Part shown: in pieces, positions 44,517 to 51,825 of the stretch
Numbering within the stretch: position 1 is the stretch's first letter
Layout: every line of letters begins with the position of its first letter
Assembly: GCA_947479755.1 (NCBI GenBank)
Contig: CANKAM010000007.1
Span: 1 to 64,000 of the forward strand
Length of the DNA stretch: 64,000 nt
Reading direction: 5' to 3'
Origin: Bacteroidota bacterium
Lineage (GTDB): Bacteria; Bacteroidota; Bacteroidia; SXHM01
Program-made: the position numbers and the translations under genes
The notes under the pieces: generated by a model
What the model was told of the DNA's origin: nothing
Seen by the model: only the letters and a program-made list of their open reading frames with translations
Databases searched by the model: none

Positions 44517-45605
44517 ATGAAAAACAATTACGTAGTAATAATGGCAGGCGGGGTAGGAACAAGGTTCTGGCCCATGAGCCGCACTCCGCATCCAAAGCAA
44601 TTCTTAGACGTTTTAGGAACAGGCAAAACGCTGATACAACAAACCTACGATCGCTTTCAAAAAGTTTGTCCGCCCGAAAATATTTATGTGGTAACTAATG
44701 AAAGTTACCGCGAATTGGTAAAGGAGCAATTACCTGTACTTACTAACGAACAAATAATTTGCGAACCGAGCCGCAAGAATACAGCCCCCTGCATAGCTTA
44801 CGCTGCTTTTCGCCTCAGTGCTAAAAATCCTGATGCGAATATGGTAGTAGCGCCATCAGACCATCTTATTCTTAACACCGAAGGTTTTGTAAGTGTTATA
44901 AATAAAGCGCTGGAAATAACAGCTAAACATGATGTGCTTACTACATTAGGAATAAAACCATCACGCCCGGATACCGGTTACGGCTATATTCAATTCAACG
45001 AAAAAGAATTTCTTAACGGCAGCGGTGAAGTACAAAAGGTAAAAACCTTCACAGAAAAACCCGACCTTGATATGGCAAAACAGTTTCTTGCCAGCGGTGA
45101 TTTTTTGTGGAATTCCGGAATCTTTATCTGGTCAGCAAAAAGTATTTTAAGTGCTTTCCGCGATCATTCTAGTGAAATGTTTCAGGTTTTTGGTGAAGGA
45201 AAAACTCTTTACGGAACGCCTGCCGAAGAAGCGTTTATTAAAAAAGCATACACCGTTTGCAAAAATATTTCCATTGATTATGCCGTGATGGAAAAAGCTA
45301 AAAATGTTTACGTCCTTGCTGCCGACATCGGCTGGAGTGACCTTGGAACATGGGGTTCGCTTTACGAATATGCCGACAAAAATAAAGACGGAAATACCAT
45401 CATCGGAAAAAATGTGGTGGTTTACGATACCAAAAACTGCATCGTTAATGTTCCCAAAGACAAGCTAGTTGTGTTGGAAGGGCTTGAAGACTGCATTGTA
45501 GTTGAATCAGACGGCATACTATTAATTTGCCGCAAAACAGAAGAGCAGAAAATCAAGTTGATTGTAAATGATGTTACAATCTCTAAAGGCGAGAAGTTCG
45601 TTTAG
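44517..45605 (+). CDS. manC: mannose-1-phosphate guanylyltransferase
   Basis: Makes GDP-mannose from mannose-1-phosphate and GTP for exopolysaccharide, LPS or glycoprotein glycans. The 362-residue nucleotidyltransferase has the signature VIMAGGVGTRFWPMSR (8-23) with PKQF, the conserved segment FTEKPDLDMAKQFL, and the metal-site region DIGWSDLGTWGSLYEY. It lacks the C-terminal phosphomannose-isomerase domain of bifunctional enzymes. It stands alone, bracketed by two direct copies of a palindromic repeat. No adjoining glycan cluster is present. Confidence 0.94.
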   Translation: MKNNYVVIMAGGVGTRFWPMSRTPHPKQFLDVLGTGKTLIQQTYDRFQKVCPPENIYVVTNESYRELVKEQLPVLTNEQIICEPSRKNTAPCIAYAAFRLSAKNPDANMVVAPSDHLILNTEGFVSVINKALEITAKHDVLTTLGIKPSRPDTGYGYIQFNEKEFLNGSGEVQKVKTFTEKPDLDMAKQFLASGDFLWNSGIFIWSAKSILSAFRDHSSEMFQVFGEGKTLYGTPAEEAFIKKAYTVCKNISIDYAVMEKAKNVYVLAADIGWSDLGTWGSLYEYADKNKDGNTIIGKNVVVYDTKNCIVNVPKDKLVVLEGLEDCIVVESDGILLICRKTEEQKIKLIVNDVTISKGEKFV

Positions 45606-45612
45606 TGAGAAA

Positions 45613-45674
45613 TGTCATGCTGAACTTGTTTCAGCATCTCTCTAATAAGACCCTTAAACAAGTTCAGGGTGACG
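45613..45674. repeat. palindromic repeat, ATGCTGAACTTGTTTCAGCAT family, copy 3 (right of manC)
   Basis: TGTCATGCTGAACTTGTTTCAGCAT followed by CCCTTAAACAAGTTCAGGG and TGACG, with a shorter spacer than copy 2. It begins seven bases after the manC stop and ends four before the stop of the convergent gene. Confidence 0.93.
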
Positions 45675-45678
45675 AAAA

Positions 45679-46431
45679 CTAATTGGTGAACTTTTTATAC
45701 TGTTCATCTACCGCCTTATCCACCGGCAGCAGAATTTTCCCGAACATGATTATTGCTTTTGCCGAGTCGGCATAACTTTGGTCTTTTAGTAAAGTTGAGT
45801 AATTTACAAATGCATCAGAAAGCGATGCTTCAATAAGTTTTGGCGCTTTGTAAGTTCCTTCATTTGCATTTTTTTCAAGTTGCGGCATGGCATCGTTCAG
45901 GCTTTTGTAGGCTTCGCTGCCATTGCGCATCAGGGCATCGCAAACACCTTTTACAAACAGCAATTCAAAATTATCGGGGTCTAATTTTACCAATGGTTTG
46001 TAGTAATAAGAGGATGCCTTGCTGTAATCCTTTTTGTCAACCAGAGCTTTTGCTTCTTCCAGACAAGTCTGGCGAAGTTTATCTAAATACTCGCTGTTGT
46101 CTTTGTAGAAATTTAGCTCCTTATCGTAGGTTTTCATTTTCACGGCATGTTTCAACGCATCTTTCAGGGCAGATTTGTAATACTCTTTTATTTTGGCGTC
46201 TTCCGAGAAATGGAATTCATAATAGCACATGCTGATATAAAGATATGGCTCAGGATTTTTTGCATACTTCTCGCTTTCGGTGTAGGTCTCAGCTTTGTAG
46301 GCGCAGTCTTCGAATTTGCCTTTGTCGTAAAGCTCTTCGAGTTTAACTAATTCGCCACCGATTACTTGCGCTGATAAGTCAGATGCAAGAAGTAAGAGAC
46401 AAGATGCAAGAGGTAAAAAGTAGTTCATCAT
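45679..46431 (-). CDS. exported TPR-like protein of unknown function
   Basis: Secreted helical protein of 250 residues with a signal peptide (LPLASCLLLLASDLSAQ). The body contains repeating helical pairs that resemble degenerate TPRs (KLEELYDKGKFEDCAYKAE; KALVDKKDYSKASSYYYKPL; YADSAKAIIMFGKIL). It may be a periplasmic scaffold. The signal-peptide coding region is built from short repeats (46381-46416). A LASC box occurs in the signal, but SAQ cleavage by signal peptidase I fits better. Confidence 0.75.
   Translation of the reverse strand: MMNYFLPLASCLLLLASDLSAQVIGGELVKLEELYDKGKFEDCAYKAETYTESEKYAKNPEPYLYISMCYYEFHFSEDAKIKEYYKSALKDALKHAVKMKTYDKELNFYKDNSEYLDKLRQTCLEEAKALVDKKDYSKASSYYYKPLVKLDPDNFELLFVKGVCDALMRNGSEAYKSLNDAMPQLEKNANEGTYKAPKLIEASLSDAFVNYSTLLKDQSYADSAKAIIMFGKILLPVDKAVDEQYKKFTN
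46381..46416. repeat. low-complexity repeats in the signal-peptide region
   Basis: Two copies of AGATGCAAGA(A/G)GTAA, separated by GAGACA, occur here; on the coding strand they read CTTGCATCT and similar, encoding the hydrophobic core LASCLLLLAS. Confidence 0.7.
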
Positions 46432-46478
46432 TTATTTTTTGTGAAGCGCAAAAATAGTTTTTTACTTTTATCGCACCG

Positions 46479-47207
46479 ATGCGAACGATAGAAATAACCA
46501 CCACCCAGAATGTAACCATTGAATATGAGCTCGCTTCGTTTCGCGATCGCTTCTTTGCATTCTTCCTTGATTTCTGGATTCTGAATTTTTCTATACTGCT
46601 GTTGTACCTCTTGTGGATGTGGGCTTTTACGTTAGACCACATCAACTATTTCCTTTACCTGGTTCTGTTGCCTTTTTATTTATTCTACTCACCTGCGAGC
46701 GAGATTTGGATGAACGGACAATCGCTCGGCAAAAAAGCAATTGGTATAAAAGTGGCAAAGCTCAATGGCAAGCAGCCGGTGATTAGTGATTATTTGATTC
46801 GTTGGGCATTCAGGTTGGTTGACATCTGGTTTTCGTCAGGCACTATTGCTGCGGTGCTGGTGAACTCTACTGTGCGCGGACAAAGACTTGGCGATATGCT
46901 GGCACATACTACAGTTATTAAAACGCGCTCGTCATTAAATATTGAAATCGCGGATGTGCTGCGCATCAACACGCGTGAAAATTACGAGCCAAAATATCCG
47001 CAGGTGCGCGGACTGAGCGAGAGCGATATGCTGCTGATAAAATCAGTGATTGAACGCACCAAAAAATATAACAACACAGCACACAAAGAAGCGCTGGATA
47101 TGCTGGTGCAGAAACTGCGCGATGTTTTAGATATTGCAGAAATACCAAAAGATAAAATTACTTTTTTGAAAACGCTGCTGAATGATTATATAGTATTAAC
47201 ACGATGA
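46479..47207 (+). CDS. RDD-family membrane protein
   Basis: Integral membrane protein of 242 residues. The RDD domain (about 8-150) starts ELASFRDRFFAFFLDFW and includes GQSLGKKAIGIKVAKLNG, the conserved segment after the second helix; three or four membrane helices are seen. A C-terminal cytoplasmic part of about 90 residues is charged and helical (SESDMLLIKSVIERTKKY). RDD proteins have been linked to ion transport, but the role here is unknown. Confidence 0.85.
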   Translation: MRTIEITTTQNVTIEYELASFRDRFFAFFLDFWILNFSILLLYLLWMWAFTLDHINYFLYLVLLPFYLFYSPASEIWMNGQSLGKKAIGIKVAKLNGKQPVISDYLIRWAFRLVDIWFSSGTIAAVLVNSTVRGQRLGDMLAHTTVIKTRSSLNIEIADVLRINTRENYEPKYPQVRGLSESDMLLIKSVIERTKKYNNTAHKEALDMLVQKLRDVLDIAEIPKDKITFLKTLLNDYIVLTR

Positions 47208-47212
47208 ATACT

Positions 47213-47264
47213 CACCACAGATTACACAGATTTGCTCAGATTTTATCTGTGATAATCTGTGGTG
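47213..47264. repeat. palindromic repeat between the RDD and acyltransferase genes
   Basis: CACCACAGATTACACAGAT pairs with ATCTGTGATAATCTGTGGTG with a small bulge, around a loop containing TTGCTCAGATTTT. A weak T-run (ACTTTTTATAATG) follows immediately before the next start codon. Confidence 0.85.
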
Positions 47265-47277
47265 AACACTTTTTATA

Positions 47278-48048
47278 ATGAAAACACTCTTCAAAATTAT
47301 TCAGCCACTATATTCCGTTTGGAGTTATCTGGTGTTTTTTCTGTTTGTGGCAGTGAGCATTTTTATTACTCCGCTAATAATTATAGCAGGAGGTAAAAAT
47401 TATATCCGTCCGTTGATGAAGTATTATCGCTTCTGGAGTGATATATGGTTTGCGCTCAGTTTTATGAAACAGGATTTTACGGGCTACGAGCATATTGATA
47501 GTAATCGTGCCTATGTAATTGCAGGCACCCACTCTTCAACGCTGGATTTGTTTGCCTGCGGGTCGTCCATAAAAATGGCTTACAAAACGCTGGCGAAAAT
47601 GGAGACTGCAAAAATTCCGGTAATAGGTTATCTGTTTCGGGTGGCCTGTTTGTTTGTTGACCGCAGTAGTCCCGAAAGTCGCAAAGCAAGCATTGACAAT
47701 ATGATAAAGGAATTGCGCGAGGGCACTTCCATTCTTATTATGCCCGAAGGCACACGCAACCGAACGGGCAAACCGCTGAAAGAATTTCATGACGGTGCTT
47801 TCCGTATTGCCATAGAAACACAAACGCTCCTGCTGCCCATGGTTGTTTTAAATTGTCGCATGCTAATGCCGATGGACACCTTATTAGTTACACCAGGAAC
47901 GGTGGGCGTACGTTTTCTTAAACCAATTGAAACCTTGGGCATGACCGAAAAAGATATTCCCGCGCTGAAAGAAAAAGTTTACAAATTGCAGGAAGAGGTG
48001 ATTTTGAGGGAGGATGCTTTTTTTAATTCAAGCCAAATAGGCAAGTAG
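47278..48048 (+). CDS. plsC: 1-acylglycerol-3-phosphate O-acyltransferase (PlsC type)
   Basis: Membrane-bound acyltransferase of phospholipid synthesis, 256 residues. Two N-terminal hydrophobic segments (about 15-38) precede the catalytic motif THSSTLD (His85-X4-Asp90); EGTRNRTG is the glycerol-phosphate-binding motif, and LPMVVLN matches a later block. It forms phosphatidic acid from lysophosphatidic acid. The last six codons and stop fall within a palindromic repeat (48030-48147), so the C-terminal SSQIGK is repeat-derived. Confidence 0.88.
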   Translation: MKTLFKIIQPLYSVWSYLVFFLFVAVSIFITPLIIIAGGKNYIRPLMKYYRFWSDIWFALSFMKQDFTGYEHIDSNRAYVIAGTHSSTLDLFACGSSIKMAYKTLAKMETAKIPVIGYLFRVACLFVDRSSPESRKASIDNMIKELREGTSILIMPEGTRNRTGKPLKEFHDGAFRIAIETQTLLLPMVVLNCRMLMPMDTLLVTPGTVGVRFLKPIETLGMTEKDIPALKEKVYKLQEEVILREDAFFNSSQIGK

Positions 48049-48147
48049 GAGCTAGGCAATTAGCAATCCCTACTTTGCTATGTGGCTACTTGGTTTACCT
48101 TTGCGCCTGACCACTATTTGGCTACTTGCCTAACTCCTACTTGGCTT
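48030..48147. repeat. large palindromic repeat overlapping the plsC end and holding the rnhA promoter
   Basis: Left arm 48030-48059 (AAGCCAAATAGGCAAGTAGG, then AGCTAGGCAA) is the inverse of right arm 48126-48147 (TTGCCTAACTCCTACTTGG, then CTT), apart from an 8-base indel and one mismatch. The words CTACTTGG and CTATTTGG recur in the loop. It shares vocabulary with the element at 9317-9372. Confidence 0.85.
48074..48103 (+). promoter_or_regulatory. candidate rnhA promoter in the repeat loop
   Basis: TTTG (48074-48077), an 18-base spacer and TACCTTTG (48096-48103) match the Bacteroidota -33/-7 pattern. The start codon of rnhA is 48 bases downstream. Confidence 0.5.
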
Positions 48148-48151
48148 AAAA

Positions 48152-48622
48152 ATGATTACAATCTATACCGATGGCAGTGCGCTTGGTAACCCCGGACCGG
48201 GCGGTTACGGTATTGTGCTTTTGAAAGACCATCACCGCAAAGAAGTTTCGCAGGGCTACCGATTGACTACCAATAACCGCATGGAACTGCTCAGCGTTAT
48301 TGTCGCTTTGGAAATGATAAAGGTGCCAAACAGCCACGTTACCATTTATTCCGACTCCAAATATGTGGTTGACTCGGTTGAAAAGGGTTGGGTTTTTGGC
48401 TGGGTAAAAAAAGGCTTTAAAGACAAAAAGAATGTTGACCTCTGGAAACGCTTTCTGTTAATATACCCCAAACACCATATAAAATTCAAGTGGGTAAAAG
48501 GCCATGCAGCCAATCCACTTAACGACCGCTGCGACCAACTTGCTGTGGCGGCTTCTAACAGCAGAAATCTATTGGTGGATGAAGGGTATGAGGCTATCCG
48601 CAAGGCAGAAGGCTTGTTCTAA
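48152..48622 (+). CDS. rnhA: ribonuclease HI
   Basis: Cleaves RNA in RNA-DNA hybrids (primer removal, R-loops). The 156-residue length matches E. coli RNase HI (155). Catalytic residues are Asp7 (YTDGSALGNPG), Glu45 (NNRMELL), Asp68 (YSDSKYV), His118 (WVKGHAANP) and Asp128 (RCDQLA), all present. No hybrid-binding domain is added. Its promoter appears to lie in a palindromic repeat. Confidence 0.96.
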   Translation: MITIYTDGSALGNPGPGGYGIVLLKDHHRKEVSQGYRLTTNNRMELLSVIVALEMIKVPNSHVTIYSDSKYVVDSVEKGWVFGWVKKGFKDKKNVDLWKRFLLIYPKHHIKFKWVKGHAANPLNDRCDQLAVAASNSRNLLVDEGYEAIRKAEGLF

Positions 48623-48976
48623 TCTTATTGCCCCTAAATAGCCTCTGAATTATAGTAGTTTCTATACATTCTAACCTCCATCCGCTGTAAAAAACAGTCT
48701 CTCATAATGTGCTAATTTATAGTTTTTTATAATAAACTTCGCTTTAACACATTAGGAGGTGTTCCCCAGCATCCATTTTGCAGCCTATATTTATACTAAA
48801 GTTTAGTTTATTAAAATAAATTAAGTATTAAAATATACTAAATCATAATTTAGTGTAAAATAATTAATAGCAGAAGATACTAAATTTAAGTTTAATATAA
48901 AAATACTTATATTAGCAGTCTTGTAAATCGTGTTTTGTATTCAAAATTCAATTTTTAGCACCTAAAATCTAAAAAA
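48623..48976. other. AT-rich intergenic region with palindromes
   Basis: A 354-base gap, strongly AT-rich from 48780 on. Two palindromes share the word ACTAAA: ACTAAAGTTTAGT (48795-48807) and ACTAAATCATAATTTAGT (48837-48854); a further TACTAAATTTAAG follows near 48883. These may be operator sites for the following gene or simple AT-richness. No ORF or RNA gene could be supported. Confidence 0.5.
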
Positions 48977-49909
48977 ATGTCAGCAGAGGCAAAGTTCTAT
49001 CCCAAGTCAAATTTCGATCGCCAGAAAGCACTTATGATGGCGTTTACCCAAAATGCTAATGCGGGCTTAAATAATCCGCTTACCCAACGTACCAAAGATC
49101 GCCTGCTTGCCATCTACCCCGAGTATAACAGCAAAATGCTGACAATGCGTGCAAAAAAAGCAGAGTCAGCCGGACTTATGGCTGAAAAAGAAAAGATGCG
49201 TGAAAAAGTAGCCCTGTTTTGTTCGCACTTTATTCAGGTGTTTAATATGTGTGTAAAAAGAGGCGAATACCTAGCAGCTCATCGTACGGCTTATCAGTTA
49301 GATATTGAAAATGAAAAATTACCTCCGCTTCAATTGGAGCGTCAGGTAACCCGAGTTGCTGAAAATATAATTAAGGGTGAGCAGATACGCATTGCACAAG
49401 GTGGCGCACCTATGAGTCGCCCTTCAGCCGATGAAATTGAGGATCTGTTTATCGTGTACAAAAACCTGATATCCACCGGCAGCAATGCCAAAGATGCACT
49501 TGACAATGCGCAGGAAGATATTCAGCGCCTGAACAAAGAAGCAAACGGTGTAATAAAAAAAGTATGGCGCGAGGCTGAGGTCTTTTACAGCGAACAAAAG
49601 CGTGCAAGCATGCGCGAACATGCCCGCAGATGGGGCGTACACTATGCCCGCAAAGGCTATAAAAAGAAAATTTACGGCACCGTTACCGACCACGAAACAG
49701 GTATGCCGCTTGAACGCGTGCAACTCAAATTATCAGATGGCCGCAAAAATGTCATCACCGCCATTGACGGAAAATTTGTACTCACCACCTCGCTGATGGA
49801 AGAACAAAAACTAACCGCCACCTTGCAAGGATATACATCGGTTGAAACCGAAATTACCCTGCACGAAAACAGGGATACGGTTTGTAATATCAGGATGGTG
49901 AAGGAATAA
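48977..49909 (+). CDS. helical protein with C-terminal carboxypeptidase-regulatory-like domain, no signal peptide
   Basis: Protein of 310 residues. The N-terminal 230 residues are helical and charged (AKKAESAGLMAEKEKMREKV; NKEANGVIKKVWREAEVFY) and match no family I know. Residues 231-310 (KIYGTVTDHETGMPLERV; DGKFVLTTSL; ATLQGYTSVETEITL) form a beta-sandwich of the carboxypeptidase-regulatory type, normally found outside the cytoplasm. No signal peptide is visible, nor a better upstream start in frame. Function unknown. A long AT-rich region with palindromes precedes it and a terminator follows. Confidence 0.7.
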   Translation: MSAEAKFYPKSNFDRQKALMMAFTQNANAGLNNPLTQRTKDRLLAIYPEYNSKMLTMRAKKAESAGLMAEKEKMREKVALFCSHFIQVFNMCVKRGEYLAAHRTAYQLDIENEKLPPLQLERQVTRVAENIIKGEQIRIAQGGAPMSRPSADEIEDLFIVYKNLISTGSNAKDALDNAQEDIQRLNKEANGVIKKVWREAEVFYSEQKRASMREHARRWGVHYARKGYKKKIYGTVTDHETGMPLERVQLKLSDGRKNVITAIDGKFVLTTSLMEEQKLTATLQGYTSVETEITLHENRDTVCNIRMVKE

Positions 49910-49911
49910 AA

Positions 49912-49953
49912 ACCCTCAAAAAACCCGCAATGGGTTGAGTATTTTTTGAGGGT
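49912..49953 (+). terminator. nested hairpin, probable terminator
   Basis: Outer arms ACCCTCAAAAAA / TTTTTTGAGGGT and an inner AACCC / GGGTT stem, with a T6 run after the inner stem and TTGAG. It follows the preceding stop codon at once. Confidence 0.65.
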
Positions 49954-49958
49954 CAGCC

Positions 49959-50007
49959 ATTTTTGTGCCGACTCTGCGGTTTTTCCCAGGCAACCAGATT
50001 GTGCCAG
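49959..50007 (-). pseudogene. fragment of a second ssb gene
   Basis: About 43 bases match the intact ssb gene at 50995-51039 with three mismatches and a one-base deletion (shared core GGCAACCAGATTGTGCCAG on the plus strand). In translation it corresponds to the segment HNLVAWGKTAELAQKYL. The deletion shifts the frame and nothing else of ssb is present, so it is a decayed duplicate. Confidence 0.75.
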
Positions 50008-50102
50008 AATATTGACTAAAATCACATTATTTTCTGACCACTGTCATTGTCCACAAGCTGCGCTCCATGCATTTTTGTGCCAAACCATAAAATATAATTA
50101 TC

Positions 50103-50774
50103 ATGAAAAAAATCTTTTCAATTACGCTTATTGCAGCGCTGCTCACCTCGTTAAATTCCTGTAAAAAAGACGACCCCGAAGGGCCCAACGATTTGGGAGG
50201 CGAAACCAATATTGAGCTTACACAGGTAGGCAATATTTCATCAGCCTATATGAGTTTTGGTACTATGAGTTTGCCATCAGGTGAAATGACCGTTACCAGT
50301 AACGACAACGGAATAGTTACTTACCATATGTTTGTTGACCTCACCGGCTCGCCCGACTCGGCAATGTTGGCAGGCGTTATTCCCGATTCGTATAAAGATG
50401 CTGACGGAAATGTGTCAACAGAATTTACATTTAAAATTACCTCAGAAGGTGTTCAGGATATTTTTAAACGCGACCGCCCTTGGACCATTGTAAAATACGC
50501 AGATGAAGTAGGCGCAACCTATCCATTCACTACCGATAACGGAACCGAATTGGTGCGTAACATTACCGAAAAAACCGGGCAGGACGATTGGCCAATGGGT
50601 TTTATGTACATCAAAACCACTAAGGTTGAACAGTTGTTGCCACCATCAGACAAGACAGCCGAAAAAATTACCTTCCGTGCCAATCACAAATTTGGGTTGG
50701 TATATATTGAACTTCTGTTGAAAAACGGAGGAGGAACAGCCAGCATAGATATTGTTCCTTGGTTTATGCTCTAG
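50103..50774 (+). CDS. lipoprotein of unknown function
   Basis: Lipoprotein of 223 residues with lipobox LNSC (Cys20), followed by an Asp/Glu/Pro-rich spacer (KKDDPEGPNDLGGE). The mature part is beta-rich (NNDNGIVTYHMFVDLTG is the approximate style; VSTEFTFKITSEGV is exact) and ends FGLVYIELLLKNGG. No family is recognised. The ATG follows the ssb fragment region; a near-consensus -7 box CATTTTTG lies about 27 bases upstream. Ends at a bidirectional terminator. Confidence 0.75.
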   Translation: MKKIFSITLIAALLTSLNSCKKDDPEGPNDLGGETNIELTQVGNISSAYMSFGTMSLPSGEMTVTSNDNGIVTYHMFVDLTGSPDSAMLAGVIPDSYKDADGNVSTEFTFKITSEGVQDIFKRDRPWTIVKYADEVGATYPFTTDNGTELVRNITEKTGQDDWPMGFMYIKTTKVEQLLPPSDKTAEKITFRANHKFGLVYIELLLKNGGGTASIDIVPWFML

Positions 50775-50792
50775 AGATAAACTTGTAAAAAT

Positions 50793-50830
50793 AAAAAGCC
50801 GTCACGCAACTTAGCGTGACGGCTTTTTTT
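50793..50830. terminator. bidirectional intrinsic terminator
   Basis: AAAAAGCCGTCACGC / GCGTGACGGCTTTTT with loop AACTTA; T- and A-tracts flank both sides. It serves the plus-strand lipoprotein gene and the convergent ssb. Confidence 0.92.
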
Positions 50831-50846
50831 ATTTGCTGAATACCGA

Positions 50847-51194
50847 TTACTGTTTCCCCGCAGCTTTACTCAAAAACAGCAACTCATTTACCACAATCTC
50901 GGTGATGTATTTTTTCTCACCCTCTTTTGATGTGTAGTTGCGTGAAGTCAGTTTGCCTTCAATGGCTACTTCGCTGCCTTTGGCCAGGTACTTCTGCGCC
51001 AACTCTGCGGTTTTGCCCCAGGCAACCAGATTGTGCCAGCAGGTTTCGGTTACTTTTTCGCCTTTTGAGTTGGTAAAAGTTTCATTGGTGGCAAGTGCAA
51101 TACGTGCAACTTTTTTGCCTTTGTCAAATTCTTTCACTTCAGGAGTTGCTCCCAGATTTCCGATTAATCGTACGCTGTTTTTTAATGTGTTCAT
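50847..51194 (-). CDS. ssb: single-stranded DNA-binding protein, short form without acidic tail
   Basis: OB-fold protein of 115 residues that coats single-stranded DNA. Typical motifs are NSVRLIGNLGATPEVKEF, CWHNLVAWGKTAELAQKYL, and GSEVAIEGKLTSRNYTSKEG. The product ends LLFLSKAAGKQ soon after the OB-fold, so the linker and the acidic DDDIPF-type tip that recruits replication proteins are missing. It is probably a secondary SSB (recombination, competence or stress) rather than the main replication SSB. A fragment of a related copy lies about 1 kb away. Confidence 0.93.
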   Translation of the reverse strand: MNTLKNSVRLIGNLGATPEVKEFDKGKKVARIALATNETFTNSKGEKVTETCWHNLVAWGKTAELAQKYLAKGSEVAIEGKLTSRNYTSKEGEKKYITEIVVNELLFLSKAAGKQ

Positions 51195-51360
51195 GATGTT
51201 TTTGTTTTTAATTGTTTAACGTGAATTTTGTTTTGTCATTGTTGACGGCACAAAGGAACGTCCACCACCAACCGAAAGGCGGATAGTATCCGTTTACTTC
51301 TGAAAATAGACGGGTGTAACCGTTTGCAATCGGGTAAAAAATAACTACTATTGCAGGATA

Positions 51361-51432
51361 GAACGCTGATTTTTATGATTGGTTAAGATTTCGTATCAGC
51401 GTAAATCTTAATAATCATAAAAATCTGTGTTC
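51361..51432. repeat. long inverted repeat upstream of the zinc-ribbon gene
   Basis: Outer arms GAACGCTGATTTTTATGATT (51361-51380) and AATCATAAAAATCTGTGTTC (51413-51432) match at 17 of 20 positions; inner arms TTAAGATTT / AAATCTTAA are perfect. It resembles dispersed palindromic repeats of Bacteroidota. The rest of the 51195-51453 gap shows a small hairpin CGGATAGTATCCG but no gene. Confidence 0.88.
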
Positions 51433-51453
51433 CATCACTGTAAACTCTAAAAA

Positions 51454-51825
51454 ATGCAGGAAGAAAAACAATGTCTTGAATGTGGCGAACCCCTAAAAGG
51501 CCGTGCCGATAAAAAATTCTGTGACGACCAATGTCGCAGCAATTACAACAACAAAGCCAACAGCGATACTACTGCCGAAATGCGCAACGTAAACAACATA
51601 CTGCGCAAAAACCGCAGAATATTAAGCACCATCGTTTCGCCCGAAGGCAAGGGAAAAATCAGCAAAGCAAAACTAACCGACAAAGGATTTAATTTTAAAT
51701 ACCACACCCATACCCACACCACCTTAAAAGGCAGCACCTACAAACTCTGCTACGATTACGGATATTTACCCATTGAAAATGAGTTTATCATGGTTGTAAA
51801 ATGGGACGCGGGGTTTAAGCAATGA
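51454..51825 (+). CDS. small zinc-ribbon protein of unknown function
   Basis: Cytoplasmic protein of 123 residues. The N-terminus holds a treble-clef or ribbon-type motif CLECGEPLKGRADKKFCDDQC (abbreviated here by its ends: Cys7, Cys10, Cys23, Cys27 approximately), followed by a basic helical part and a C-terminal strand region with HTHTH near residue 90. Similar zinc-ribbon proteins are widespread in Bacteroidota; the role is unknown. Its TGA overlaps the next start codon (ATGA), so the two are coupled. Confidence 0.75.
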   Translation: MQEEKQCLECGEPLKGRADKKFCDDQCRSNYNNKANSDTTAEMRNVNNILRKNRRILSTIVSPEGKGKISKAKLTDKGFNFKYHTHTHTTLKGSTYKLCYDYGYLPIENEFIMVVKWDAGFKQ

